Shown: positions 21,345-33,177 of the stretch, one piece after another
Layout of the letters: the number at the start of each line of letters is the position of its first letter
Numbering within the stretch: the first letter of the stretch is position 1
Assembly: GCA_029378245.1 (NCBI GenBank)
Contig: JARKIF010000096.1
Coordinates: 55,629-119,628, forward strand
From: Roridomyces roridus
Lineage: Eukaryota > Basidiomycota > Agaricomycetes > Agaricales > Mycenaceae
DNA length: 64,000 nt
Direction of reading: 5' to 3'
Position numbers and translations under genes: made by a program
Notes under the pieces: generated by a model
Told to the model about the DNA's origin: nothing
What the model saw: only the letters and a program-made list of their open reading frames with translations
The model's database searches: none

Positions 21345-23500
21345 ATGCCATCTTTCTCTTCCAACTCGTCGCTTGCGGTGGCAACCTCGGGAGCTGCTCT
21401 GATCGCCTACCTGCTTCATCGCAGTCTGTCTTTGCGCGTGTTGGATGTCATTCCTGGACCGGTGCTTCCATTCTCTTGTTGTGCATCCAGCCAGAAAGAG
21501 AGAACTTACACCGTCGCAGGACTCACCAAGCTGGCTGTACGGACATGGTGAGTTATTACTGCCTCCCTGAAGAATACGATTTCTGATCTTGTCCAGAATG
21601 GGACATATACCGGGCCCAGGCGGGAGAGCTGTGGAACCAATGGATTGCGCGCTGGGGAACGGTGGTGAAATACAAGAATGCTTTCTTTGTGCGTGCTTGT
21701 GCCATCTTCAACTTTGTACGTAACGACGCGGTATATCCTCCTCCTCCTCCGGTCAGAATGGTTACTCGATCCTCGTCGCGGATCCACTCGCAATCAAGGC
21801 ACTGCTAATCGACGGACCAGACGGCTTCGCTGTTCACAAACCACCCTTCAACCGGCAGACCAACGAGCGTCTTTTGGGCAGGGGGGTCATTTGGGCTGAA
21901 GAGGATGGTCATCGGAAACAAAGACGACTACTCAGCCCAGCGTTCAGCACAAAATCCATCGACGCTGTTTCTCCCGCGTTTTATAAAATTGCGGAAGAGG
22001 TTAAATCTGCTTGGACCTCGCTGCCTCAATCGTCTTCCGGCGAAACTCTGGTCAATGTCGCCGAGTTCATGTCGCGCGCTGCGTGTGTTTCCCTACTTTG
22101 TACCATGGACACAGATTTGATATCGCCCTAGGCTCGACGTTATTGGATACGCAGGTTTTCAGTACCAATTTAATGCTGTGAGTTCAGCCACGGCCGAAGC
22201 AGTTGCCATTACGGATGGTCTGAGTGCTGCCCTTGGTGCTCCGCCCAGTTTCCGAATTTTCTTGGTCGGTTTTTGTTCGTAGGCATGCCTCATTTATTTA
22301 TTCTTCCTAGGCACTGGCCCTCGCAAAGTCGTTCCCTTGGTTCTTTAACCGTGCCCCGCTTCCCGCCATTCGCTCTCAGAGAAAATCAAAGGCATCCATC
22401 GACACGGTTGCGTTCAAGCTCTTGAGCGACGTCAATTCGAATGCTACGGAGCAGAACAAGACGAGCATACTCTCTATCCTTCGTGTGTTATTTGCCATCT
22501 CTCAATGCCCTGTATTGAAAGTCGGGTAGTTGAGGACCAAAAGAAGGGCGGTGGTCTGAGCGACAGAGAGATTGTGGATAACGTGGCGACTATGATCACC
22601 GCAGGTCATGTACGTGCTCGTTTATCTTTGCTTCTCTGCAGATCTGACTGCGCTTGTAGGAAACGTGAGCAAGTCTTGTCAATCCTCGACCTGTCTGATT
22701 CAGCTGCCTTAGCACGGGAATAACTCTCTCGTTGATATTGTACGAACTTTCGCGCGACCAGGATCTGCAAAACCGGTTAAGAGAGGAGTTGACGGGGGAC
22801 GGTGCCATCAGTTTCGAGGGTTTGCAGAACGGCAAGGCTCCGATTCTTGACGCCATCATCAAGGAGGTTCTCCGATGTGAGTAAGGTCTTGTTCATTCAT
22901 GTTCTCGTTGACTTGCGCTAGTCTATCCTGCAAATACTCGCATCATTCGCCGTGTATGTTCTCAGAACTTGGCTTTCGTCCAACTCACGTTCTTGCAGGC
23001 TGACCGAGACTTTCTCGTGCCGCTATCCCAGCCTCTTGAAACCAAAGAGGGGCCGCAGGACCGCTTTATTATCCCAGCCGGGACGGTATGTTTAAACCTG
23101 TCGTAGCTACCTTTCCATTGACTCAGTACAGGATATCGTCTTCCCGCTTGCAGCAATCAACCGGCTCGAATCCGTTTGGGGACCGGACGCACATCTGTTC
23201 CGCGCTGAACGGTGGCTCGAGCCAGGCGGAATTCCCGACACGGTGAACGCTCTTCCGGCGGGGTATGATCATATATTCACCTTTGTCGCTGGCCCGCGTG
23301 CGTGTCTCGGGATGAGATTCGCGGTCTCGGAGATGCGCGTGATTATATCAGAACTGGTGTCGACCTTCACCTTCCGGCCGGCGGATGATAGCGGTGTGCC
23401 GTTAGATATAGTGTCGCCGGCGCAGATCATGATTAGGGCGCAGGATCCGAGAAGGGGAATTTATGGTGTGCCGCTGAGGGTTGGTTTTGTAAACCAGTAG
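21345..23500 (+). CDS. Cytochrome P450 monooxygenase
   Basis: This is a heme-thiolate monooxygenase, membrane-anchored by an N-terminal hydrophobic segment (SLAVATSGAALIAYLL). From the ATG at 21345, the proline hinge IPGP is joined by splicing to DSPSWLYGHEWDIYRAQ. Further exons encode DPLAIKALLIDGPDGFAVHKPPFNR and the helix-C WAEEDGHRKQRRLLSPAFS. The I-helix oxygen-binding motif AGHETTG is assembled from three exons, the middle one only 5 nt (22660-22664). The ExxR motif is KEVLR. The heme loop FVAGPRACLGMRFA holds the axial Cys. The start is close to the divergent permease (263 bp). Substrate and CYP family are not inferable by eye, but a basidiomycete accessory P450 is likely. Confidence 0.9.
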
Positions 23501-23590
23501 AAGTAAACCTTCCCAATGAGCCGTATTTATGGTGCACCACTCGGGGCCGGCTTTGCAAACCAATAAAAGTAAACCTTCCCATTGGGCCGA
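23459..23590 (+). repeat. Tandem duplication of the P450 3' end (66-bp period)
   Basis: The last coding bases, the stop and the start of the 3' UTR of the P450 (from ATTTATGGTG at 23459) are repeated from 23525 with a period of 66 bp. The first copy reads IYGVPLRVGFVNQ then stop. The second reads IYGAPLGAGFANQ then stop. A third, partial unit containing CAACCTTCCCAATGAG-CCG follows from about 23596. Divergence between copies shows the duplication is not very recent. Confidence 0.85.
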
Positions 23591-23705
23591 AAATTGTCAA
23601 CCTTCCCAATGAGGCCGTTGGAGGAGTGGTGTTGTGCTTTGTTTGAGGATCCGAGGGCTGATTCAGTTACGTAACAATTCCTCTCAAGCACCACCACCGG
23701 CGTCA

Positions 23706-26700
23706 ATGGAGAGGCCTCCTCCCACTCAAGCTTCTCGCGTTCTGGGCGCGCTCATGGCGTCTCAGTCAACTGGAAACGCGTCTGACGCGTCCTCTCCAGC
23801 AACACCCCTTCGCACACTGAATGCCGACCCCAGTGGCTCCAACCCCCAAAAGCGCGCCCGGGCTCTCGATCTCGCGCGTCAGGCCCAGGCAAAAGCTTCA
23901 CCATATGCGGCAGCCCTGGCTGACGCGAGCTTCCTTTCATCATCCTTCACCTCGTCTCCCTATGTCCCCGGCGGCTTTCAGCTAAACTACGACCAAGACA
24001 CCCCCGTTCGCGCCATTGACGTCGGTGGAGATGACCAAGAAGAGAGGTAGCAACGTCTTTCCCTCTTTCTTGCTGAAGGCTGACCCTTTCTTTCAGAATG
24101 GCCGATTTTGTCACTCGTTCATTCGAAGATGTGGGCCAGGGGCTTTCAGTTCGGGATGCTATGAACGATCTTGGCTTGAATGAGTGCGTGGTTTGAATAT
24201 GTACCCGTGGCGGGAAGCTCATTAGACCGCTTCCAGAGAAAAAACCCTTTTGCCCGGGCTTGACGTCCGGCTTATGCCCCACCAAGTCATAGGAGTCGCT
24301 TGGATGCTCTCACGCGAGCGCAGCCACGACAAGGGAGGCATCCTTGCTGATGACATGGGGGTGATTGTGCTCTTTTATTCTCTCTATCACGCTGTCTCTC
24401 ATGACTTTCACAGCTCGGCAAGACTGTGCAAATGATTGCCACAATGGCGATGAATCTTCCCGGGGAAGATGATGAAATCCGCACGACGCTTATCGTCGTC
24501 CCGGCCGCTCTCCTCCTGCAGGTGCGTACGCATCAGAAGATGTATTGTATGGGCGCCAATCTTTCGCAGTGGCAGGAGGAGATCAAGGAAAAGACTAACG
24601 ATTTATTTACCGTCCACATCCACCACGGCAAGGACAAGCTCAAGGTATTTGGGCTTGTCCATGAGGGAATATCGCTGACGAGTCTTTGAGAAAACCTCCG
24701 AGGTCAAGGAGTACGATGTGGGTTTGTTCGGTATGCTCCGCAAAGTTCCATTTCATACTGTCTCAGGTCGTCATAACCACATACGCAACTCTATCTATGG
24801 ATTTTCAAATTCCGAAAGACGTGGATGCAGACGATGAGACCCAGTGGCTAGCCCGACACGGTGGCGTCCTCGCCAGAAGTCGGTTCTATCGCGCTATTGC
24901 AGATGAGGCACAATATATTCGCACACGCTCGACCAAAGCGAGCCTGAGCTTGGCCCACGTCCGCGCCAAGTACCGCTGGATGCTGACAGGTACACCCGTG
25001 ACGAACACTCTGTATTTGAATGCTCCTTCTGCACCATCTTTTACTCATCATCCACAGTGCGGACCTCTATGGCCTGCTTCGATTCGGACGGTTCCGCCCA
25101 TTCAACGACTGGAATGCATTCAACGAGCACGTCGTAAGTCACCAGGCGCCCCCGGTTGCACACTGTCCAAATCCATGCATAGGCCAGAGTACAGCTGGAG
25201 GACGCGCCCCTGGCTGGGAGCCGTGCGCAGATGATCCTGAAGCCACTGCTTTTGCGGCGTACCAAGACGTCAACGCTCGAGGGGAAACCGATTCTCACAC
25301 TTCCCGCCAAACATGTGGAGATTCTCAAGCTTCAGTTTTCGGAGGAGGAGCGTGAGGTAGGTGCTTGTTTCTTGTTCGATCAGATACCTTATATTTTCTA
25401 GGTGTACGATTCTTTCGAAAAGAGGACGAAAATCCAGCTGAATCGGTTCATTCGCGCTGGGACCCTCGTGAAAAAGTGAGTTGGTATAATGTTTCCTCCG
25501 TTTCAAAACTGACTACTCAGTCATGCCGCGGTGCTGGTGCGTTAATCCGCTCTGGTCCTCATCAAACTCGTACTGACCTTCCCAAGGTGATGATTCTGCG
25601 TCTTCGTCAGCTTTGCTGCCACCCACATCTCATCCTGGTGTGTATTTACTGAGTTGTTCCCCTCCGAACCCGTCTAATGGAATACAGTCGATAGCGGAAG
25701 GGCAAGGGTACAGTGACCCTACCCTTGTCGTTGGCAGCGATACTGCCACTGAGCGTGGACGTGCGCTCAAGCTCATGGGTCGGCCGTGGGTGGAGGCTAT
25801 CAAGCGAAGGTTTGTGCAGTAGCCCTTGAGTGTGACGATTTTTTGAATCCGCTACTCTACATAGGTTCTTGGTGAGAGCAAGCAACGCGGAACGCCTGGA
25901 CGAGGATGACGAGGAGAGGGCGGATTCGTCGAATTGTCCGAATTGCAAGGATTGTGTGTGCTGCCTTTTTTCGCAGATGAAGACTGAGCACCTTGATTTC
26001 AGTCATGGACGAGAATGGGCGGTTATTACCGTGCGGGCATGAGCTTTGTTTCGGTGAGTGCTTCTTCAGCATTGGTTTCATTTGGTTGACTGCTGTAGAT
26101 TGCACGCTTGACCTGAGTAACTCTCCCATCGCGCACGATGGCGTCTTGTACGTCTGGTCTTCTTTCTTTTCACCATCACCTGACTCCTCACAGCGGAGAG
26201 GGGACTGAAAAGCAGAACCTCGAGATGGAGAAGGAATACGAGAACGCTGCGGCCAGGGGGCTACGACCCTGTAAGCTGACTTGTTGCTGCCGATCTTCCA
26301 CTTAGTCTATTTCAGGTCCCAAGTGCCGCAAGATGACAGACCTGCAGTCGACAAAGGTCTTCAAGTCCTCCGCGTTTGAGCCGAATGAGGACGAGTTGGA
26401 GGCGTTTGAAAAGTCCAAGCGGCAGCCCAAGCGAGCAAAGTATAGCTGGGGCGACGATGTCAAAGTGCGCGCGCCTTCGCCGCCCAAGGCGTTCGATGAC
26501 TGCCTGCTGGATTCGGATGACGATGATATGCCTGATCTCCCGCTATTGGCATCGTTTGCGAAGAAAGAAGAGAAGGATAACCTCCTTGGCAAAGGAAAGA
26601 GTAAGGCTTCGCCGCGCAAGGGGAAGGGCAAAGCGGGCGATGAGGATGTGGGCATGCCGTCGGTATGCTTTCCATCGTGCCAGTTTTTTTTGCGCTCATT

Positions 26701-27617
26701 CGGCTTGCAGGACGCGATTCTTTCCAATTGGGGCCGCGGTGACGACGATATGGAGCCGAGTACGAAGATGCTTGCGATGCTTGACCTTCTGAAGGAGTGG
26801 GAGTCTACTGGAGACAAGACCATTGTCTATTCTCAGTGGACGTCTATGCTCGACCTGATTGAAATTCTCTTTGAGAGACATGGTCTGGCTAGTTTGCGAT
26901 TCGACGGCAAGATGGACCGTTCCTCTCGTGAGGCCGTTCTGGCTAGATTCAAGAAGTCGGGTGGGCCCAAAATAATACTGATTAGGTTTGTGCGCTTTTA
27001 TGTGACTGGCTAGTGCTGATTCGGTTATTAGCACGAAGTGTGGTAGCGTTGGGTACCGTCTTGTCTGTGTATCAAGGACCCGAGCTTACATTCCTATGCC
27101 AGGCTGAATCTAGTGTCTGCCAACCGCATAATCAAGTACGTGTCTGTCTTGCGTTTGGAGTTTTCGCTCACCGCAAATTGTAGTATGGATCTAAGGTGAC
27201 GAAATTCCTTTGTATGCTGCCAGACACTGACCTCGAGCAGTTGGAACGCCGCAGCCGAGACACAGGCATATGATGTGCGGGTTTTCCTCTCATGCATCCG
27301 CTTGTTCTGACAACTTGAATCAGAGGGCGCATCGTATCGGTCAGAACAAAGAAGTCTGGGTGAAGCGCCTGGTCGTGGAGAACACGATTGAAGAGCGGTA
27401 AGTTTTCTGCGATGGCTCTGATTCCTTACTGACGCGTCGAGCAGCATGCTCCAGCTTCAGGACGTCAAGTCGGGGCTCTCCGACGCCGCACTGGGCGAAG
27501 GCACTGCTGGAAGCCTGCATAAGATGAGTGTTAAAGATATCAAACAGGTGCGTGTAGTTCGTTCCCTGATCGTTCCCTTCTGAGTATTGTTTCCAGCTGT
27601 TCGGGATGGCGAACTAG
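23706..27617 (+). CDS. SNF2-family ATPase with internal RING (RAD5/RAD16/ULS1 group)
   Basis: This is a nuclear DNA translocase; relatives act in DNA repair, damage tolerance or SUMO-targeted ubiquitylation. After a disordered N-terminus (about 150 residues) come the helicase motifs. Motif Ia-type LMPHQVIGVAWM precedes Walker A ADDMGLGKT, which is split by an intron after ADDMG. TLIVVPAALLLQ follows, then motif II IADEAQYIR (DEAx), LTGTPVTNTL and LLLRRTK. A RING-like finger sits between the two lobes: CPNC, LPCGHELCFDC, then CPKC after a gap. Lobe 2 shows KTIVYSQWTSMLDLIEILF, DGKMDRSSRE, TKCGSVGLNLVSANRII, WNAAAETQAYDRAHRIGQ and VKRLVVENTIEERMLQLQ. No HIRAN domain is seen, so RAD16- or ULS1-like is more likely than RAD5. 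More than fifteen short introns. Confidence 0.9.
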
Positions 27618-27912
27618 GAAGAGTAACCCTTCAAGTAGTTTTATGCATACATCGTCGCGTATAATGTTAACTTTTTTGTCTCACTCGTTTTGTTTTGTGG
27701 ACGGAGCTTGTTGTGGAGTGGCTCTTCTCTGTCGTGACGACTTGGAGCTTTCCACATATATTTCGACAACTCTGCGAAGAAATGCCCCCCTCAGACTTCG
27801 CGGCCGGCTCTCGAGCTTCTGTCGTCAGAATTCCAGGAAAATCCACCGCTTATCACGAAATTTGCTTATCTGCCAATTGCCAATTTTTCGACGTCTTGTT
27901 TGACTATCGACC

Positions 27913-30016
27913 ATGACCAGCTTGCCGACGACGTTTATGGTGGGCTCTGCCTCGAGTGGCGGCCAGAGTGTCCGAGACGCCATCGCGTCTTGTACGTCAT
28001 TGCGCACTGTTTTCTTTGCCTTTCATCTCATCATGTGTGATAGACCGTCGAGCACAGTATCTTGTCGCTGGATCAGCGGTAGCCTCGGTTTCGGACGAGT
28101 CGGCGGATCCGTTTGACGACGAAGAGGCTGATATCGGAGGTCAAGAAGAAGAAGAAGAAGAAGAGCAAGCTGCACACCCGGCACGTCCGTCCTCGGACGT
28201 TGGCTTTATTGGCGAATTTGACTGGGACGAGACACCCGTTGAGGAAGAACCCACTACCCCGCGTGCCAATCTACCCTTTTCACGAAAAGCCTTTCCTTCA
28301 CCGAGGACGCAGTCTAGTGAACGAACGGAACGAACCCCGCTTTTGCGCAAGAGCATCTCGTTTACGAAGTTCCCCCATCCGAGACGGCCATCTACCGCTG
28401 CGAATAATGACTCTCTCGCGATACCGGGCCATACTATCTCATCTGCTACCCTCAGACGTCCGTCTGCCGCCTCCACACGGAGCATGAAACACAACTATGG
28501 TGGACAGAGTACCTTTGGACAAACGGTGCGCCCAGTCTTTATGCAAAACGCCAACTAACTTGAGCCAGCTATTCAATTCCATTGCTATCTTGCTTGGAAT
28601 TGGCATGCTTTCCGAGCCACTTGCTTTTGCTTATGCAGGCTGGGGGATGGGATCTATTCTGATTGTCTTTTATGGCTTCATCAGCTGTTATACGTGCGTC
28701 TGTCACTTGAAACCCGCTCTTTACAACTCATCTCTCTTTAGAGCCAAAATTTTGGCAGGGATTATCCTGTCTGATCCTCGTCTGCGCTCGTACGCGGATA
28801 TTGGCCGCAAGGCCTTTGGACCACGATCTACAGTGGTTATTAGCATATTGTTCTGCTTGGAGCTCTTTGCTGTCAGCGTGATTCTGGTCACTTTGTATGC
28901 CGATTCCCTCCACTCCCTCATCCCGAGGTACTCCTCCGATACCTACAAAGTGTGGGGTATTTTCCTGTGAGCCTTCACCCGCCCTTCTTTCCAGCTGTTG
29001 ACGTGACTGTAGCCTCATACCCACTGTATTTCTCCCACTGTCCCTTCTATCCATCACCTCCGTCCTCGGCATAGTATCGACGGTCCTTGTTGTCGCTGTG
29101 ATCCTCATCGATGGCGTGTCCAAGACCGAGTCTCCTGGCAGCCTTTGGAGCCCCGCTGATACCTCGCTCGGAATTGACAACTGGAATCACCTGGGAATCG
29201 CTTTCGGACTGTTCATGGCTGGGGTCAGTTTCTTGCTAATCTCACTACCATTGTCTTATTTTGCGCCAGTTTTCTGGACATGCGGTTATTCCTTCGCTGG
29301 CTCGAGATATGGTCGATCCTAGCCAATTTGACAAGATGATCAACTGGGCGTTTGTGGTGGCTACATCTATCTATGCGCTTATAGGCGCTGCCGGGTATTT
29401 CATGTTTGGCAACTCGGTTAGCGCTGAGATCAGCATGGAACTACTCGGCACACCGGGATACAATGCAGCTATAAATGAGGCTGCATTGTGGATGCTGGTT
29501 CTGAGCCCGTTGTATGCAGCCTTCCTCGCGTTGCACTTATCCCGCTAACTACGCCCTCAGATCCAAATTCGCGCTCACCACTCAACCTTTGAATACGGCG
29601 ATCCAGATCCTCCTGGGACTGGACAGCCCAGTGGGCTCGCCGGAGGACCTTGCAGCCAAGATGACCGAATCAAGGAGTGAGACTCCTCGCATGCGCGTTA
29701 CGCTCCGCGGTGCCCTGTTCGTCGTGCAGCGCGTCGGCGTCACGCTACTCTCCGTAGCCGTGTCTATCCTTGTACCCGAGTTCAGCGCCGCCAGTAAGTG
29801 GTTTTGCCAGGTCTTTCTTTGCCGCGCCTCTTACGGATGATGGCAGTGGCGTTCTTGGGCTCGTTTTCCGCGTTTGTGCTCTGTGTTATTGGGCCTGTAG
29901 CGGCCAAGGTGGCGATTAATGGACGCTGTGGGATGCTCGACGGACTGCTGATGGCGGTTGCGGTCGTGATGGCTGTGTGGGGCACATGGGCGGCGTTCTT
30001 GGAAGCGGAGGCGTGA
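27913..30016 (+). CDS. Vacuolar amino-acid transporter, AVT1-like (AAAP family)
   Basis: This proton-coupled amino-acid transporter is probably in the vacuolar membrane. A cytosolic N-terminus of roughly 190 residues is acidic, with a run of Glu encoded by a GAA microsatellite near 28146. It contains TERTPLLRKS, resembling a dileucine-type vacuolar sorting signal. Membrane segments follow: LFNSIAILLGIGMLSEPLAFAYAGWGMGS (typical AAAP TM1), VVISILFCLELFAVSVILVTLYADSL, VFLPLSLLSITSVLGIVSTVLVVAV, FSGHAVIPSLARDM, INWAFVVATSIYALIGAAGYFMFG, and the last helices ending GTWAAFLEAEA. Introns include the one after SVRDAIAS and one between GQT and LFNS. AVT1 imports neutral amino acids into the yeast vacuole. 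That specificity is an analogy only. Confidence 0.87.
28141..28166 (+). repeat. GAA/AAG microsatellite in coding sequence
   Basis: A run of consecutive GAA units encodes seven successive Glu in the N-terminal region of the AVT1-like transporter. Length variation between strains would be tolerated in frame. Confidence 0.8.
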
Positions 30017-30124
30017 TAGTAGATACCCCTGAGTACATACACGAAAGATAACGTTGAGAAGCTTCCTAATCGGGCTGATCGGCGTAGTTGGCTTGTCCTT
30101 GTTTATCCATTACCATTTTTCGCG

Positions 30125-31485
30125 ATGGACAACGATGTCCCCGCTCAGCATCGCAAGACGCTGCACAGCAAACGGTCGTTTGGCAAGCACCCACGCATAA
30201 TCGACTCGCCCGCGTACGATGCATCTGAAGAAGACAACGATCCGCTTTCGGATGGCGATGCACACTCTACCACTGGCACCATTCCGCCGACTCGACTGCA
30301 GGGAGGCTCGCGCACGCTAAAGCAGCCGACTGCTATGAACCGGTCTTCTGCTGCTCGCCACCACCTCGCGTCGAGCTTTCTTTCAGATTCCGACGGCGTT
30401 GATTCGCCCACATACGATGGCGATATCGAATCCTCTGCGACTGCTGGCCCCGAGCCGCTCGCCAGCAGACTCACACATCACCACCATGCGTCATCTACCT
30501 CCACCTTCGATGCGCAGGTACTTTCTCCTACCCCTGGCTCTACACCTGCCACTGAAGACCCGCCTCGGGTGCAGAAAAAGGACGCAGCCGGCCATCCTGT
30601 ATTCCTCTCGCCACCCATGCCGCCACAGGAGCCCGCTGTTCCTGCCGTCGCAGAGGCCGCGTTCAACCCCGCTGCGCTTACACCAGCGGATATTCAGGAA
30701 TTCATTCAGAAGGCTATCAACGGCGAGACGTGGCGCAAGTACAAGGTCAACCCCCCGCCCACCGATAGGCCTGTGCGCGTATACGCAGATGGTGCCTCGC
30801 TTTGCTGCTTGCTCGGTGGGCACCAGCACTGATGTCATTTGAAAGGCGTGTATGATCTTTTTCATTTTGGGCACGCCCTGCAGCTGCGCCAGGCCAAACT
30901 GGCTTTCCCCAATGTGTACCTCCTTGTCGGTGTCAACTCGGACGAGCAAGTCCGCCAGAACAAGGCGCGCGGAATCATGGTCCATGCTGAGAGGTGCGTT
31001 CTTTTTGCTCGAGTGGTTATGACGTCGATTCAGCGTATTTAGATTGGAGGCGGTCCGCCATTGCCGGTGGGTCGACGAGGTCATCGCCGAGGCGCCCTGG
31101 GTCATCGATCAGGCGTTCATCGACAAGTATGAGATTGACTATGTTGCCCACGACGAGGAGCCGTACGCTTCCTCCGGGCACGATGATGTCTATGGGTTCT
31201 GTAAAGCACAAGGTGGGGATTCTGACACTTGCCAATCTCTTGGCTGAGATTTCCCAAGGTAAATTCATCCCGACGCGGCGTACCCCGGGGGTGTCGACGT
31301 CCGAGCTTCTGGAACGGATCGTCAGTGGGTATCGGCATCGGGAATTCGACGAAAAGTTGGTCAAGATGGGTCATGCGGAGCTCAAGGCGGAAGGGAGCGA
31401 CTATGACGAGAGTCGCGTGCAGAGCCGGGTACAGAGTCGGGTTGCGTCGAGGAGTATGAGCCCTGTTCATCCTTCGGTTTGTTAA
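30125..31485 (+). CDS. PCT1: Choline-phosphate cytidylyltransferase
   Basis: This is the rate-limiting enzyme of the CDP-choline (Kennedy) pathway, making CDP-choline from CTP and phosphocholine at nuclear or ER membranes. Exon 1 (30125-30791) codes for a disordered Ser/Pro-rich N-terminus, then [13 protein letters not shown]. Splicing to 30846 adds [17 protein letters not shown] with the HxGH catalytic signature (HFGH). Then come [28 protein letters not shown] and the [14 protein letters not shown] signature (RTxGxSTS). The C-terminal segment ([14 protein letters not shown], then [17 protein letters not shown]) should contain the amphipathic membrane-sensing part, but it is short compared with mammalian CCT. 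The start at 30125 was chosen as the first ATG of the open exon. Confidence 0.93.
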
Positions 31486-31634
31486 TTACTGTATGTCACT
31501 ATAGAATTCATGTAATTGCGGATACTAAGCGCGGCTTGGAAGACGCGTCTTGTCGGCCTGGAGATTCGGTACGAGAGTGGTCATCATGAATGACAATTCT
31601 AACATTCAAATAGGGCCGCGATTATCAGATAACC

Positions 31635-32954
31635 ATGGCATTCGACAGACTCAAAATTTTCGGCATCGCTCTGAGGCACTTGCTTCCCCTCGCTGCCCAA
31701 CTACTCTTCCGCAAACTGAAAGGCGCCATTCACCCATGGACCTACAAAGCTCAGCCCAACGCCAAGAACGTCGTGGTCGTCGGCGGAAACTTTGCCGGTC
31801 TTTGCCTCACACAACGACTGTGTCAGTCCCTACCGACGGGCTATAGAGTCATCATGGTGGAGAAAAACTCGCATTTCAACTTTTCCTGGGTCTTCCCCCG
31901 GTTTTCGGTCATCACGGGCTACGAGGATAGGGCGTTTATACCTTATGACGGACTCGAGGCGGGTGCTGCGAAGGGCATACTTCGGCGTGTGCAGGCCGAG
32001 GTGACTGACCTCACGCCGACGCATGTTCTTCTGTCTTCGGGTGAGGTGATCGAGTACGCTTACCTGGTCATTGCGACGGGCACTAGTGCCACCATGCCAG
32101 CCAAGGTGCTCGCCACCGACGCTGGAGAAGGGTATGCCGAGTTCCGTGGGGTTCAGGAGAGTATTCGCGATGCGCAGCGCATTGCGGTCATTGGTGGTGG
32201 TGCGGTTGGAGTCGAGCTGGCGTCCGACATCAAGAGCTTTTTCCCGGACAAGAACATCTCGCTGTATCATTCTCGTGCCCAGCTACTCCCAACATTCGGA
32301 CCCCGGCTACACGACCATGTAGCCAAGGCTTTGGAAGCGCTTGGGATTCGCGTCGTTTACCAACAACGCCCGGAGATTCTGCCAGGCGGAAAGACGCTCC
32401 GCACGTCCAGGGGTGAAGAAGAATATGATCTAATAGTGAGTTCTGACCCCATACTTTCCTTGCGCTGACTCGGCAACAGCTCCCTTGTACCGGCCAACGC
32501 CCGAACTCGTCCCTCCTGAAAAACCTTGCCCCGGAAGCCATCTCGAAAACCACTAATCACATCCTCGTCAAGCCTACGCTGCAAATACAGGACTCTACCT
32601 GTGAGAATATATTCGCGTTCGGAGACGTTGCCGAGACTGGTGGTCCCAAGATGTCGCGTGCTGCCCAGTTTCAGGCCGAGGTCGTCCTGGCTAATATTCT
32701 CCGTATGATCGACGGCAAGCAGAGTACGGTGGTATATAAACCGTTGCCATACATTGAGGGTGCCATCAAGTTGACGCTGGGGAAGGTGAGTGGGGCTTGA
32801 TATATTGTCCGAATGCTGAACGTGCGGGCAGTCTGCTTATGCGGTGTATGCGCAAGATAATGAGAAAGATGTCTTGGACTTTGGCAGCGGAGGGAACGAG
32901 GACTTGGGTGTTTTGAGGGCATGGCGTATGCTCGGGGCTCGTTACATAAAGTAG
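31635..32954 (+). CDS. FAD-dependent oxidoreductase, AIF/AMID (NDH2-like) family
   Basis: This is a flavoprotein NAD(P)H oxidoreductase related to AMID/FSP1, external NADH dehydrogenases and yeast Aif1. A hydrophobic N-terminal stretch (LRHLLPLAAQLLFRKL) may associate with membrane. The FAD-binding dinucleotide fold is NVVVVGGNFAGLCLTQRL. The NAD-binding fold is RIAVIGGGAVGVELASDI. The second FAD motif is ENIFAFGDVAETGG. Exon 1 runs to about 32,435, followed by LPCTGQRPNSSLLKN in exon 2. The last exon begins SAYAVYAQDNEKDV. The protein has about 410 residues and the usual length for the family. The function could be quinone reduction or a role in oxidative cell death; sequence alone does not decide. 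Confidence 0.87.
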
Positions 32955-32977
32955 AGTTTATTTGCTTATTTGTCAGG

Positions 32978-32997
32978 GAAAAAAAAATCAAAAAAGG
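32978..32997 (-). terminator. RNA polymerase III terminator of tRNA-Pro
   Basis: On the minus strand, the tRNA 3' end is followed within a few bases by two T runs (six and eight T). This is the standard RNA polymerase III stop signal. Confidence 0.8.
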
Positions 32998-33079
32998 GAC
33001 CCAACCGCGATTCGAACGCGGGGCCACACCCAGGTAGGAAACTCCCTAAGGGTGTATCATACCTCTAGACCATTGGGTC
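32998..33079 (-). tRNA. tRNA-Pro (anticodon AGG) with a short intron
   Basis: Read on the minus strand, the 82-nt gene has a perfect 7-bp acceptor stem (GACCCAA pairing with TTGGGTC). The D arm contains GGTCTAGAGGTATGAT, as in fungal tRNA-Pro. The anticodon stem is CACCC pairing with GGGTG, and the loop reads TT-AGG-G. The T arm is CCGCG-TTCGAAT-CGCGG. About 11 nt lie between position 37 and the 3' half of the anticodon stem, consistent with a canonical nuclear tRNA intron. The gene sits between the FAD oxidoreductase and the kinase-like gene cluster. Confidence 0.92.
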
Positions 33080-33177
33080 GGGCCAATAGGGGTTTCGGCC
33101 CACCGGCCACATCCAAGCTCACTGCAACCATGCTCATATCCGCGCCAGTCGCTTTGTCAATCCTGGCGACTCCACCC

